Part shown: in pieces, positions 41,026 through 49,753 of the stretch
How the letters are laid out: each line of letters begins with the position of its first letter
Position numbering within the stretch: position 1 is the first letter of the stretch
Assembly: GCA_963725645.1 (NCBI GenBank)
Contig: CAVRZD010000006.1
Location: forward strand, 62,001 to 126,000
DNA from: JALYZC01 sp963725645
GTDB taxonomy: Bacteria; Actinomycetota; Thermoleophilia; Solirubrobacterales; Solirubrobacteraceae
Direction of reading: 5' to 3'
Length of the DNA: 64,000 bases
The notes under the pieces: model-generated
What the model was told of the DNA's origin: nothing
Databases searched by the model: none
What the model saw: only the letters and a program-made list of their open reading frames with translations
Made by a program: the position numbers and the translations under genes

Positions 41026-42660
41026 TTGGCCGCGCGACAAGGCATGCACACGACCGGGCTTCGCCGGCGGCGCGGCCGGATCTCGCTGATGGTGGCGTTT
41101 TTGGCGCTCGTCGCGCTGATCGCGCTCGGGTTCCCGGGCGCGGCGGATGCCCGCGTGTTACTCGTCGGTTCGTGGCACGGGCACCGCGGCTCGTTTAGCT
41201 CCATTCAGGCCGCGGTCGACGTCGCGCGGCGGGGCGATTGGGTCCTGGTCGGCCCTGGCGATTACCACGAGCGCGGCGACCGCGACCGGCGTTACCGTTC
41301 GCTCGCCGAGCACGGCGCCGGGGTCATGATCACGACCGCCGGCATCCATGTGAGGGGAATGGATCGCAACCGCGTCGTGGTCGACGGGACCAAGCCCGGT
41401 GCGCCACGGTGCAGCCGCGCGACAACGAACCAGGACTTCGGGCCGCCGGGGGCCGGCGGCAAGCCCAACGGACGCAACGGGGTGGAGGTCTTCAAGGCGA
41501 CGGGCGTGAGCGTGGAGAACCTGACGGCCTGCAACTTCCTCGAGGGCGCGGGCAGCGGCGGCAATGAGATCTGGTTCAACTTCGGCGACGGTAGCGGCCG
41601 AAGCATTCACGGCCCCTTCGTCGGCACGTACCTCAACGCGACCTCGACGTTTTACGCGACGGGCAAACCGGCCGCTTCCTACGGGATCTTTTCGAGCAAC
41701 AGCCGGGGCCCGGGCACGTTCGCGCACACCTACGCGAGCAACATGAACGATTCGAGCTACTACATCGGTGCGTGCAGCGACTGCAACCAGGTGCTCACCG
41801 ACGGGCATGCGCAGTACAGCGCCCTCGGTTACTCGGGTACCAACGCCGGCGGCCACCTGCAGATCCAGAATTCCGAATGGGACCACAACCAGTCGGGAAT
41901 CGTCACCAACAGCCAGAACAACGACGATGCGCCCTCGCCGCAGCTCGGCCTCTGCCCGGGCAGCACGAGCCGATCCTGCACGTTCTTCCGCAACAACTAC
42001 GTTCACGACAACAACAACCCGAACGTGCCCAGCAAGGGCAGCGCCGCACTGGGCCCGGTCGGCTCGGGGATCATCGTGGCGGGCGGGCGCTACGACACCG
42101 TGACTCGAAACCGGGTCGTCAACAATGGGTCGTGGGGAGTCATGCTCGTGCCGTTTCCCGATTTGGGCACGCCGCCGCCGATCGCGCACTGCCAGGGCGG
42201 AGTCACCAACGGCCCGCTTCCCGGCTGCTACTACGACGACTGGGCCAACACCGTCTCCCACAACACGTTCACCCACAACGGGTTCTTCGGCAACCCGACC
42301 AACGGCGACGCCGCGGAGATCAGCGGGCAGAACACGCCGGGCAACTGCTGGTTCGGTAACACCAACACGAACGGGATGCCGATCACCAGCGAGCCGCCCA
42401 ACATCCAGACCACGCACGGCACCTGCGGCGTACCCAACCAGGGCGCGGGACCGACGAGCACGTTGGCGCTCCAGTTGATCTGCGCGAACCAGCTCCTGGG
42501 GCCGTGCCCGCCCGCGCCTGGGATGGTCTACCCACGGACCACACGGATCGTGATGCCACCCCTTCCGCGCGGCCTGCGCTCCATGCCCGACCCGTGCCGC
42601 GGAGTGCCTACGAACGCATTCTGCGCGCGCAGCACGCGCCAGCCCAGCTTCACCGGCTGA
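41026..42660 (+). CDS. Secreted right-handed parallel beta-helix protein
   Basis: 544 residues. TTG 41026 is preceded by GGAGGAGGCGGGAG; ATG 41044 is an alternative. Signal peptide LMVAFLALVALIALGFPGAA to ADA. SSIQAAVDVARRGDWVLVGPG is the usual entry into a pectate-lyase-like helix; later repeats include NGVEVFKATGVSVENLTACN and NAGGHLQIQNSEWDHNQSGI, TVTRNRVVNNGSWGVML and TVSHNTFTHNGFFG. A Cys-rich C-terminus follows. Probably a surface or secreted polysaccharide-binding or -cleaving protein. Confidence 0.85.
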   Translation: MAARQGMHTTGLRRRRGRISLMVAFLALVALIALGFPGAADARVLLVGSWHGHRGSFSSIQAAVDVARRGDWVLVGPGDYHERGDRDRRYRSLAEHGAGVMITTAGIHVRGMDRNRVVVDGTKPGAPRCSRATTNQDFGPPGAGGKPNGRNGVEVFKATGVSVENLTACNFLEGAGSGGNEIWFNFGDGSGRSIHGPFVGTYLNATSTFYATGKPAASYGIFSSNSRGPGTFAHTYASNMNDSSYYIGACSDCNQVLTDGHAQYSALGYSGTNAGGHLQIQNSEWDHNQSGIVTNSQNNDDAPSPQLGLCPGSTSRSCTFFRNNYVHDNNNPNVPSKGSAALGPVGSGIIVAGGRYDTVTRNRVVNNGSWGVMLVPFPDLGTPPPIAHCQGGVTNGPLPGCYYDDWANTVSHNTFTHNGFFGNPTNGDAAEISGQNTPGNCWFGNTNTNGMPITSEPPNIQTTHGTCGVPNQGAGPTSTLALQLICANQLLGPCPPAPGMVYPRTTRIVMPPLPRGLRSMPDPCRGVPTNAFCARSTRQPSFTG

Positions 42661-42759
42661 GCATCCCCGGCAGGGTTGCCGCCGAGTGGACCTCGAACGA
42701 CCGCAGTCGCAGCGCTGGGACAAACTGGACGGTTGACCAAGGTGAATGGCCGCGGCGCG

Positions 42760-43419
42760 CTACCTGCTCGTGCTGGAGGGCTCGTCGAGAGCGGAGCGCA
42801 CCCAGTCGTGCTTGCTGCCGGGATCGAGGTCGGCCAGGAACTCCGTGAGCGAGCCGTCCCAGCTGTCGCTCGCGCGGTCGGCCGCTCGTGCGGCGACCGC
42901 CTGCCGGGTGTCTGGATCCTTGCAGCGAACCAGTGCGATGGCTGCACTCGGGCCGGCCTTAGCGAGGATCGCGTGGGCTGCATGCTCATCCGACCCTACG
43001 CGCGACTCACGTTTGTGGGCGCCGTGGACGGTGGTCTTGGCGCCCTTGAACGCCGAGAGCGTTCCTAGCAGCCCGGCTAGCGTGGCGACGGTGACGCCGA
43101 TGACGGCGGCCCCGAGACCGCTCGCCGTCACGACGCGGGACTGGGTGACCTTCAGCGAACCATCCTTGTTGCCGCTGACCACCAGAGCAGCCGCGTCCCC
43201 CTGGCGGGCCTTCTTGCGGAACTCGTGCCCGAGTGACGCCAGCATTCGCTCGGCGGCATGGCGATTCTCGAAGGCGGCGAGGACCACCGATTCTTGCCCG
43301 GACGCCCCGGAGCCACCGCCTTTGGACACCACGCCAGGCATCCTGCCCAGCAGGGCCATCGAAAGCAAGACGGTTGAGTAGACGACCGCGGGCGGGAAGC
43401 CATGCGAGTCATGACGCAT
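42760..43419 (-). CDS. DUF1269/general stress-like membrane-associated protein
   Basis: 219 residues from ATG 43419. VVLAAFENRHAAERMLASLG opens like DUF1269 or GSP17M domains; a hydrophobic Gly-rich segment (ASGLGAAVIGVTVATLAGLL) follows, then AGPSAAIALVRCKDPDTRQA. It may insert a hairpin in the membrane. The gene starts a few bases from R-block copy i, with its 5' end facing it. Confidence 0.65.
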   Translation of the reverse strand: MRHDSHGFPPAVVYSTVLLSMALLGRMPGVVSKGGGSGASGQESVVLAAFENRHAAERMLASLGHEFRKKARQGDAAALVVSGNKDGSLKVTQSRVVTASGLGAAVIGVTVATLAGLLGTLSAFKGAKTTVHGAHKRESRVGSDEHAAHAILAKAGPSAAIALVRCKDPDTRQAVAARAADRASDSWDGSLTEFLADLDPGSKHDWVRSALDEPSSTSR

Positions 43420-43426
43420 CTCCGAC

Positions 43427-43480
43427 CTGGACCCGCAGCGGCGGGATCGGAACCGCCGAGCCAAAGTGGTCGTAGAGGAA
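43427..43480 (+). repeat. R-block copy i (5' truncated)
   Basis: Left part missing up to CTGGACCCGC; hairpin intact; one G missing in GTGGTCG. The sequence after it resembles that after copy h (GTCGTCGAGCAGGG). Confidence 0.75.
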
Positions 43481-43584
43481 GCTGAAGGGCCGTCCGTCGC
43501 GTGGTCGTCGAGCAGGGCAATCGGCGCTCCATCGGCGTGGGTCGCTTGCTTGGGCAGAGACGGCGGCGGGATACTGGGCGGGCG

Positions 43585-43985
43585 ATGTCGCAGGAGAACG
43601 TGGCGCCCTTGAAGGCGGTGTACGCCAAGTGGGCCGAGGGCGACTTCTGGACGCCGGACATCTTCGATCCCGGCGTTGAGGTGGTGTGGGCGGAGCAGAT
43701 GCCCGACGCCACGAGGAGCGCCCGAGGTCTCTCTGAACTCGAGAGGGGCATTCGAAACTGGCTGGCCCCCTGGGACGAGTGCCGATGGGCAGCCGATGAG
43801 TTCATCCCGGTCAAGGAAGGGGTCCTGGTGCTTTTCACTGCGCGAGGTCGGGGTAAGGGCAGCACCGTGGAGGTCGAGGCGCACGGGCGCATCTGTGGAC
43901 GTTCCGCGAGGGGAAGGCGACGCGCGTGGAGGGGTTCATCGACCGGGCGGAGGCCCTTGAAGCCGTGGGGCTGCCCACTGAGTAG
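43585..43985 (+). pseudogene. SnoaL/NTF2-like gene, one frameshift (member 9)
   Basis: MSQENVAPLKAVYAKWAEGD start with GATACTGGGCGGGCG before it. The frame holds to VEVEAHGR near 43890, then shifts; the other frame continues LWTFREGKATRVEGFIDRAE, ALEAVGLPTE and stop at 43985. No R-block directly follows, and the 3' end reads GLPTE rather than GLRE. Confidence 0.7.
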
Positions 43986-44272
43986 CGCCCGAAAGGGACC
44001 TGGCTATGGTTCGGACCTCTTCCCAGAAGACCTCCGGCGTGTTAGATGCTGGCGGACCAACGAACCTGCCACGCTGTGCGACACGTACGTCGGGGACGGG
44101 CCTCGGCTCGGGCGTTCCCTTCTCTCTGCACTCCCGCCAGCTTGTCTCCCAGAACGCGGTTCGGCCCGGTCGGAGATGGGTATGAGAGGCCGTTTTTGTG
44201 CAGCTTCTCGGTCGCCGGCGTCTTCGCTGAGCGGAACCGCCCCCTGTCGCAGTACATCCCCAAGGAGGGAGA

Positions 44273-45086
44273 ATGCGCAAAGTCGTATCTCGGTGTGGCC
44301 GTGCTCGGCGGCGTGCTCGCTTGGGCGAGCGCTGCGCCTACGCGGCGAACACATTCAAGTCGACGAGCAAGATCACGCCCTCGAGGGCCGGCACGCCCTC
44401 GAAGCCGACGCCCGTGTCGGCCAGCCTCACGTTCAAGGTCGGTTCCACGGATACCGAGCGTGCGGCCCTCGCCGCTAAGCGTTTCTCGATCGGGCTCGGT
44501 CCTGGCGTGGTGCCCAACAACACCCTGTTCGGCGGCTGCTCGTTCAACCAGGCAAACGCGACCACCTTGCCGACCACCTGTACGAAGAGCGTCATCGGCA
44601 GCGGACTCCGTCGACGCGCTCGCCGGTCCTACGAGTTCCCCGACGGTAATGCTCCCGTGTCACCTAGCCGTGAGGCTCATCAACCAGGTCAAGAAGAACC
44701 ACTTAAGCATCCGGGTTGATGGCGGCCCGACTCTCTCGCCGCCCTGCGTCGTCGCCCAGCATGCATCGATCGACGCGACGTTCGTGAAGACCGGGCGGGT
44801 CGCCGGGGCGCACGGAGGGAGGCTCGACGTCTGGGCGATCAAGTTCACGGTGCCCCCGGCCCTGCTGCACTCGATCCCGGGCTTCGATACGTCAGTCACG
44901 AGCAACGTGTCCAACGTCACGAGGCTGGCTACGAGGACCAAGGTCCGCGGCAAGACTGTCACCCGCGGCTACCTGGAAAGTGTGGGCTGCCCCAAGAACC
45001 CAAAGGGCAAGCGAGTCTCGACGGTGATCTTCACGCCCGAGAGTGGGCAGAGCTCGATCTCCGAGTCGACGTCCGCCTGCAGCTAG
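44273..45086 (+). pseudogene. Secreted protein gene broken by several frameshifts
   Basis: Pieces in different frames make one protein: a signal peptide (YLGVAVLGGVLAWASAA), YAANTFKSTSKITPSRAGTP with LTFKVGSTDTERAALAAKRF, then LINQVKKNHLSIRVDGGPTL and GYLESVGCPKNPKGKRVSTV. Shifts lie near 44283, 44337 and 44605-44640. The type resembles small secreted proteins of Thermoleophilia ending in ESVGC plus a beta-strand. Its stop codon is part of the target duplication of the IS that follows. Confidence 0.65.
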
Positions 45087-45089
45087 TTA
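45084..45089. other. Target site duplication, left (TAGTTA)
   Basis: TAGTTA borders the left inverted repeat of the IS and recurs at 46667-46672 after the right one. The first three bases are the stop codon of the upstream pseudogene. Confidence 0.65.
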
Positions 45090-45117
45090 CTTGCCCCGGA
45101 TAAACGCGGGTAAATGA

Positions 45118-45151
45118 GAACGGCCGCGCCTCGGGTGGGGCGCGGCCGTTC
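45118..45151. terminator. 13-bp hairpin at the IS left end
   Basis: GAACGGCCGCGCC and its exact complement with an 8-nt loop; positioned downstream of the reverse-strand transposase frame. Probably its terminator. Confidence 0.55.
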
Positions 45152-45159
45152 GGGTGTCG

Positions 45160-46620
45160 TGGTGCTCGGGTGGTCGAGCCCGGTGGCGATCCTGTCAGGC
45201 GGCTGCGGATGGCGAGGGTGTCGAGGTTGTAGGCGAGGATCGCCCAGCCGGTCCAGGTGCGCTGGCCCTGGTGGCCCCTGAGGCGGATCGTCGCAGGCCG
45301 TAGCCGCGCTTGAGGTGGCTGATGCGCCCCTCGATGCCGACGCGGTAGCGCGCCAGGCGTTGTCGGGTGCGCCGCGAGCCGGGCTCTGGCGGCCGGCGAT
45401 GAAGATGCGGTCGGTTCGTCGGGGCGAGCTGCTCGGCGGACGAGGTCTGGCCAGAAGCCGCCGTCGAGCGCGAGCTCGCGCGGCGTGAGCGCCAAGCGCC
45501 CGAGCTCGGCGGCGGTGTCCGGGCAGCAGGGTGTTCTCGCCCGGGTTCCCGGCGCCGGTCGCGGCGGGCAGGATGCAGGCCGCGCGCGCCGCGACGGGTG
45601 TTCTCGCGTCACCTCGGCGAGCTGGACGACGTAGCCGAACTCGGTCGGCTGCCGCAGCTTGCCCTTGCGGATCGGCCGCGCGTCGGGGTCGGCGAGCGAG
45701 ACGAGCCGGTCGGTGATCTTCTCGCCGGCCAGGCGCTGCGGATCTGTCGGCGACGCGCTGGCGCGCTCGGCGAGCTCCTCGAGCGCCGCGCGGCCGCCGC
45801 AGCTTGGCCTGGGCGCCGCGGCCGCGGGCGCGCGCGCGCGGCCGGTCGGCCAGCCGGCGCGCCTCGCGGATCGAGCGCGCCACCAGCGCGCCCGGCCTCG
45901 CCGGTCGAGCGCGAGCACCTCGCTCCGCGCCTCGCCGGTGCGCCGCGCGAGCGTCCGTGGAGATCGCGCCGGCGGCCGGCCGATCGCCCGGGAGCGGTCG
46001 CCACCCGGACGCCTGGCGCGCCGAGGCGGCGCGCGAGCCTGCGGCCCTCGCGCGCCAGCGCCCGTCGCGCCTGCAGGCCAGCACCGCAGTCGGACGGGAT
46101 AGCGCACGTCGGCCTCGACCACGGTCGAGTCGATCCGCGCCGCGCGCGCACGAAGCGCCGCTCGCCGCTGTCGCCTTGGCGATCACCTCCCGGCTGATCT
46201 CCTCGACGACCTCCGCGCCCAGCCGCCGCGTCAGCTTCCGCACCGTCGACTCGTCCGGCACCCGCTCGGTCAGCGCGATCAGGCAGAAGCGCCGCAGGTG
46301 CAGCGAGTCCGAGACCTCCCGCACCAGCGTCTCATAGCCCCAGCCGGTGCGCTGCTTGATGACCATCAAGCCGCACGTAGCCGGCCATCGGCGATCGTCG
46401 GCCGCCCATGATCACGCGCGGCCCGCGCCCAGGAGCGCCCGATCGGCGCAAGCAGCGCCGCGTCCGCCAGCAGCCGTCCAGCGCGCGCCAGATCCTCCGG
46501 CAACTCGCGCACCTCCACCGGCAGCACCTGGTCGAACAGCGACTCGACCTGACCGCCCGCCAACCGCAGCATCTCCACCCCCGGAAATCGCCCGATTTGC
46601 AGGACAAATTCTCGCCCCGA
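45160..46620 (-). pseudogene. IS transposase (ISNCY/IS5-like), multiply frameshifted
   Basis: The N-terminal part reads VEVRELPEDLARAGRLLADA in one frame and IKQRTGWGYETLVREVSDSL, HLRRFCLIALTERVPDESTV, RKLTRRLGAEVVEEI in another (shift near 46385). The DDE region is split again: TVVEADVRYP-like pieces occur in two other frames near 46110. The pattern 'xxWRRFCxIxL-xxVPxxxTxxKLxxRxG' is seen in ISNCY-type transposases. At least three shifts, so it is inactive unless the sequence has errors. Confidence 0.65.
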
Positions 46621-46666
46621 CGGCGGACGGAAGCCGCCCACAACCCGCGACTATTTCCGGGGCAAG

Positions 46667-46672
46667 TAGTTA
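46667..46672. other. Target site duplication, right (TAGTTA)
   Basis: Second copy of TAGTTA, directly after GGGGCAAG. Confidence 0.65.
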
Positions 46673-46809
46673 GCTAGTTGGTCAGCGACGCCACTGCGCG
46701 TTGGCTGTGAACCGGGCGGCCCCCGGGCCGCCCCGTTCACAGCAGTGGGCCCGGTGTATCGAGGAGGGTCGGATTGCGCCCCGTCAGGAGCTATGTCCGG
46801 CCCGCCGAG

Positions 46810-46839
46810 GCCCTCGAAGCCGTGGGGCTGCGGGAGCAG
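46810..46839 (+). pseudogene. Orphan NTF2 cassette 3' end, stop mutated
   Basis: Codes ALEAVGLRE followed by CAG in place of TAG, directly before R-block copy j. The gene body is missing; the material between it and the IS is not NTF2-like. Confidence 0.65.
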
Positions 46840-46914
46840 CGACCGCTCACCCGCACACCGGGACCCGCAATGGCGGGATCGGAACCGCCGTGCCAAAGTG
46901 GGACGTAGAGGAAG
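46840..46914 (+). repeat. R-block copy j
   Basis: Variant with CTCACCCGCACACC at the left, as in copies k and o. Hairpin intact (TGGCGGG/CCGCC). Confidence 0.8.
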
Positions 46915-46961
46915 GTGAAGCTGTGGCGCCGGGCGGGCCAGCCGGGGATACTGGGCGGGCG

Positions 46962-47432
46962 ATGCCGCAGGAGCGCGTCGAAAGCTTCCAAGGCTTGGCG
47001 GTTGCGCTCCGTGTCCCCGAGGAGGGCGTGATGGATATCAGTCGAGAGGATGCGGCCGCGTTTGTAGAGGCTTATGGACGCACCTGGGAACGTTGGGACT
47101 ATTCGGGCTTTGTCGATCTGTTTAGTGATGAGGTCGTCTACGTCGCGCACGCGACGCAGGAAACGGTCGTGGGAAGAACGGCGCTGGCAAGCTACATTCG
47201 GAAGGAGGCGGCCGAGCAGGGTGAGGTGAGTGTTCGCATGGGATCGCCGGTGATCGAAGGCGATCGCGTGGCTGCCGAGTTTTGGGTCACGGCGACGAGC
47301 GGGAGCGATACCGCGACGATCGCTGGCTGCTTCGTCGTTCGACTGGCGCAGGACGGGCGCTGCAGCGACTTCCGCGAATACTGGTTCGATGTAGACGGCC
47401 ACGCCAGCGCGTACGAGGGGTGGGGCGAATAG
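46962..47432 (+). CDS. SnoaL-like protein in a cassette frame (member 10)
   Basis: The cassette start gives MPQERVESFQGLAVALRVPE, but the protein proper probably begins at ATG 47031 (MDISREDAAAFVEAYGRTWE). That part is an NTF2-like domain unlike the other members: YSGFVDLFSDEVVYVAHATQ, ALASYIRKEAAEQGEVSVRM, GCFVVRLAQDGRCSDFREYW. It has its own stop (TAG 47432), followed by a leftover CCGTGGGGCTGCGGGAGTAG from a cassette. So a foreign SnoaL gene replaced a cassette middle, keeping the cassette promoter. Confidence 0.75.
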   Translation: MPQERVESFQGLAVALRVPEEGVMDISREDAAAFVEAYGRTWERWDYSGFVDLFSDEVVYVAHATQETVVGRTALASYIRKEAAEQGEVSVRMGSPVIEGDRVAAEFWVTATSGSDTATIAGCFVVRLAQDGRCSDFREYWFDVDGHASAYEGWGE

Positions 47433-47452
47433 CCGTGGGGCTGCGGGAGTAG
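47433..47452 (+). pseudogene. Leftover cassette 3' end after member 10
   Basis: 20 bp identical to the end of intact cassettes (codes VGLRE and stop in the cassette frame) but lying beyond the stop of the inserted gene. Confidence 0.6.
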
Positions 47453-47529
47453 AGGTGTCGCTCACCCGCACACCGGGACCCGCAATGGCGGGATCGGAAC
47501 CGCCGAGCCAAAGTGGGACTTAGAGGAAG
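47453..47529 (+). repeat. R-block copy k
   Basis: Starts AGGTGTCGCTCACCCGCACACC, closest to copies j and o; normal hairpin. Confidence 0.8.
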
Positions 47530-47587
47530 GTCCGTGTGCCGGTTGTTCCCTCGGCTCGAGCGGGGGCGCGGGGGGCGTTAGGCTGCG

Positions 47588-47905
47588 TTGACGACTTCTG
47601 CCGCGACCCTTGTCATGTGGTTTTCCCTGCGCTCGCCGGAGCTTGCAGAGGACTTTGAGCGCCTGATGGCGGATGATCGGGACATCGTCCGCGGGTCGCT
47701 GGACACGGTGTCGGATTGGCGCCTGACGCGGCCGCTAGACGTGCCCGGACAGTCAAGCGAAGCTGCCGACTACGTCCTGATTGCGGAAATCGTCGAAATC
47801 AAGCGCTGGCAGGAACAGGCGAACGAGCTGGTCCAGCACCTGGCGGACGACCTGGGGCATCTGGTCTCGAGTCGGGGGATGCTCGTCGTGGGGCACGTCC
47901 TTTGA
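47588..47905 (+). CDS. Small hypothetical protein between R-blocks
   Basis: 105 residues from TTG 47588, or 96 from ATG 47615. LVMWFSLRSPELAEDFERLM, GSLDTVSDWRLTRPLDVPGQ, DYVLIAEIVEIKRWQEQANE and LVSSRGMLVVGHVL suggest a dimeric alpha-beta barrel (EthD/ABM-like) protein. No family named with confidence. It lies alone between R-block copies k and l. Confidence 0.55.
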   Translation: MTTSAATLVMWFSLRSPELAEDFERLMADDRDIVRGSLDTVSDWRLTRPLDVPGQSSEAADYVLIAEIVEIKRWQEQANELVQHLADDLGHLVSSRGMLVVGHVL

Positions 47906-48060
47906 TCGCCAAGGCCTCCAAGGGCCGCTAAGCGACCCCGGAAGCCGCGGGTCGGGCGGCCGGTACGGCGACTGGCGGCGATTCGCGCTGCGCCGCCAGC
48001 CACGCCAGATCGGCGTCGAGCGCGTCGAGCACGGCCTGTAGCCGGAGCTGGGTCACGACG

Positions 48061-48119
48061 CCACCGGGACCCGCAGCGGCGGGATCGGAATACCCGCGCC
48101 AAGTGGGACCTAGAGGAAG
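48061..48119 (+). repeat. R-block copy l (5' truncated, variant hairpin)
   Basis: Has TACCCGCGCC on the right arm like copies c and m, pairing with GCGGG. Left 17 bp missing. Confidence 0.75.
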
Positions 48120-48140
48120 CTGTGGCGCTGGGCGGGCCAG
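48119..48140 (+). promoter_or_regulatory. Truncated NTF2 cassette promoter block
   Basis: GCTGTGGCGCTGGGCGGGCC AG is the left half of the promoter block; GATACT and the cassette ATG are missing. A RibD-like gene follows. Confidence 0.55.
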
Positions 48141-48215
48141 ATGCCGACCGATGAGATCGGTGGTGCGGCGCGGTCTCAACCTACGACGACGGAAGCAAAA
48201 AGAAGGGACCGGACC

Positions 48216-48824
48216 ATGAAGCTGACGACCACGACACAACTCTCACTCGACGGGGTGATGCAGGGACCCGGAGGTCCGGACGAAGACCGCAGCGACGGCT
48301 TCGAACGCGGCGGATGGGCGACGCCGTTCTTCGACAACGAGGCCAGGGCGTTCTTGGTCGGGGTATACGGGCGCGCCGACGCGTTCCTGTTCGGCCGGAA
48401 GACCTACGACATCTTCGCCGGCTACTGGGGAGTGATGGATCCGAGCGAGAACGCCTTCGGCGAGGCTCTGAACACGAAGCCCAAGTACGTGGCGTCGAGC
48501 ACGCTCACCGAGCCCAAGTGGGACGACACGACGGTGCTGTCCGATGACGTCGCGGCCGCGGTCGGCGAGCTGAAGGCCAAGCCGGGGGGCGAGCTGCAGG
48601 TGCACGGCAGCGGCGCCCTAATCCGGTGGCTCATGGACCACGACCTCGTCGACGAGATCAACCTGATCACCTGTCCCGTGGTCGTCGGCCAGGGCACGCG
48701 CCTGTTCCCCGACACCGGCCCGGACAGAGCATTCGAACTGATCGAATCGCAAACCACGCCGGGCGGGGTGATCGTCCAGGTCTACCGGCCGGCCGGGCGC
48801 CCGGAGTACGGAACTGCCGGCTGA
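48216..48824 (+). CDS. RibD C-terminal/dihydrofolate-reductase-like protein
   Basis: 202 residues; AGAAGGGACC before ATG 48216. KLTTTTQLSLDGVMQGPGGP, FLFGRKTYDIFAGYWG, KYVASSTLTEPKWDDTTVLS, LQVHGSGALIRWLMDHDLVD and CPVVVGQGTRLFPDTGPDRA are the classic YwjB/YyaP blocks. NADPH-dependent reductase of unknown substrate. It sits between a cut cassette promoter block and the 3' part of an NTF2 gene, the second RibD-like gene placed this way. Confidence 0.9.
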   Translation: MKLTTTTQLSLDGVMQGPGGPDEDRSDGFERGGWATPFFDNEARAFLVGVYGRADAFLFGRKTYDIFAGYWGVMDPSENAFGEALNTKPKYVASSTLTEPKWDDTTVLSDDVAAAVGELKAKPGGELQVHGSGALIRWLMDHDLVDEINLITCPVVVGQGTRLFPDTGPDRAFELIESQTTPGGVIVQVYRPAGRPEYGTAG

Positions 48825-48839
48825 CCTGCCGCGCGGCGC

Positions 48840-49151
48840 TTCAACCCGCCCCCATCGGTCGTGAACGGATGCGCCTGCGTCCACCTGTGCGGATCGGCGG
48901 CGGTGCGCCGCTACATCCAGGACTGGTCGACATGTTCGACGATGTCGTGATCGTTTCCGCTGGAACTGCGAGGCATCGGGGATGACCGCGTCGTCGCTGC
49001 CCAGCACATGACTGGACGCGCGACGATCAGCGGCGTCCAGACGGAGTTGCGCTACGCCGTTGTCTATACCGTCCGCGACGGGAAGATCGTGCGCGGGTGG
49101 GAGTACGAGAACCTCGACGAGGCCCTCGAAGCCGGAGGGCTGCGGGAGTAG
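48840..49151 (+). pseudogene. SnoaL/NTF2-like gene, 5' truncated and frameshifted (member 11)
   Basis: From about 48948 the frame reads FPLELRGIGDDRVVAAQHMT, then ISGVQTELRYAVVYTVRDGK, IVRGWEYENLDEALEAGGLR and stop at 49151. Upstream, VRRYIQDW and DMFDDVVIV are recognisable in shifted frames from about 48895. The start is lost at the junction with the RibD-like gene. Closest to member 6 in its C-terminal part. Confidence 0.7.
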
Positions 49152-49227
49152 GCGACGGCTCACGTCGGCACCGGGACCGGCAGCGGCGGGATCGGAATAC
49201 CCGCGCCAAAGTGGGACTTAGAGGAAG
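49152..49227 (+). repeat. R-block copy m
   Basis: Variant hairpin with TACCCGCGCC, as in copies c and l. Confidence 0.8.
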
Positions 49228-49348
49228 CTGAAGGACCGCCCCACAAGCCTGCCCTGGCCGTACCAACGAAGAGCATCTGAGGCCCAGATGCCTCCGGCGG
49301 CGACATCGCTTGCCTGGCTGGCAACGGCGGCGGGATACTGGGCGGTCA

Positions 49349-49750
49349 CTGTCGCAGGAGAACGTTGAGATTGCGTGGCAAGCGTCGTGGGCATGGAACG
49401 ACGGCAGCGTGGACGCCTTGCTTCAGTACCTCGACGCCGATGTCGAATGGCGCCCTCCGGGTGAGTCGATGGAGCCGGGCATCTATCGTGGCCACGACGG
49501 CGTGCGCGACTACGTTGGTCGGCTGGCGGAAATCTTCGATGCGCGCGTCGAACCCCTCGAAGTCATCGATGTGGACGACGAACACGTCATCTCGGTTATC
49601 CGCGTAACCGGGCGGAGCGAGAGCTCTGGGATGGAGATCAACGCCGACTGGGCTTGGCTGATCGCCATCGGCGCGAACAAGAAGGGCATTCGCGTCGAGA
49701 CCTTCACCGACAGAGCTCAGGCCCTCGAAGCCGTGGGGCTGCGGGAGTAG
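49349..49750 (+). CDS. SnoaL/NTF2-like protein with CTG in place of ATG (member 12)
   Basis: LSQENVEIAWQASWAWNDGS, EWRPPGESMEPGIYRGHDGV, EVIDVDDEHVISVIRVTGRS, and ALEAVGLRE. The cassette ATG is CTG here (49349). It may start on CTG, on TTG 49310 upstream, or be weakly expressed. The rest is intact. The next member follows after only 3 nt (TAG-GCG-ATG). Confidence 0.7.
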   Translation: MSQENVEIAWQASWAWNDGSVDALLQYLDADVEWRPPGESMEPGIYRGHDGVRDYVGRLAEIFDARVEPLEVIDVDDEHVISVIRVTGRSESSGMEINADWAWLIAIGANKKGIRVETFTDRAQALEAVGLRE

Positions 49751-49753
49751 GCG

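Larger units (their letters stand above)
45090..46666 (-). mobile_element. 1.58-kb insertion sequence with CTTGCCCCGGA ends
   Basis: Inverted ends: CTTGCCCCGGA at 45090 and its complement ending at 46666, with further partial matching to CGCGGGT inside. Flanked by the 6-bp direct repeat TAGTTA. The short duplication is unbroken, so the insertion is fairly young although the transposase is frameshifted. Confidence 0.75.

Noticed and set aside
43501..44478. 325-residue ORF starting with an NTF2 domain
   Set aside because: It is read-through after a frameshift; the expected cassette end lies in another frame at 43985.
45090..46666. Programmed frameshifting in the IS transposase
   Set aside because: At least three separate shifts in several directions and no slippery heptamer seen; decay is simpler.
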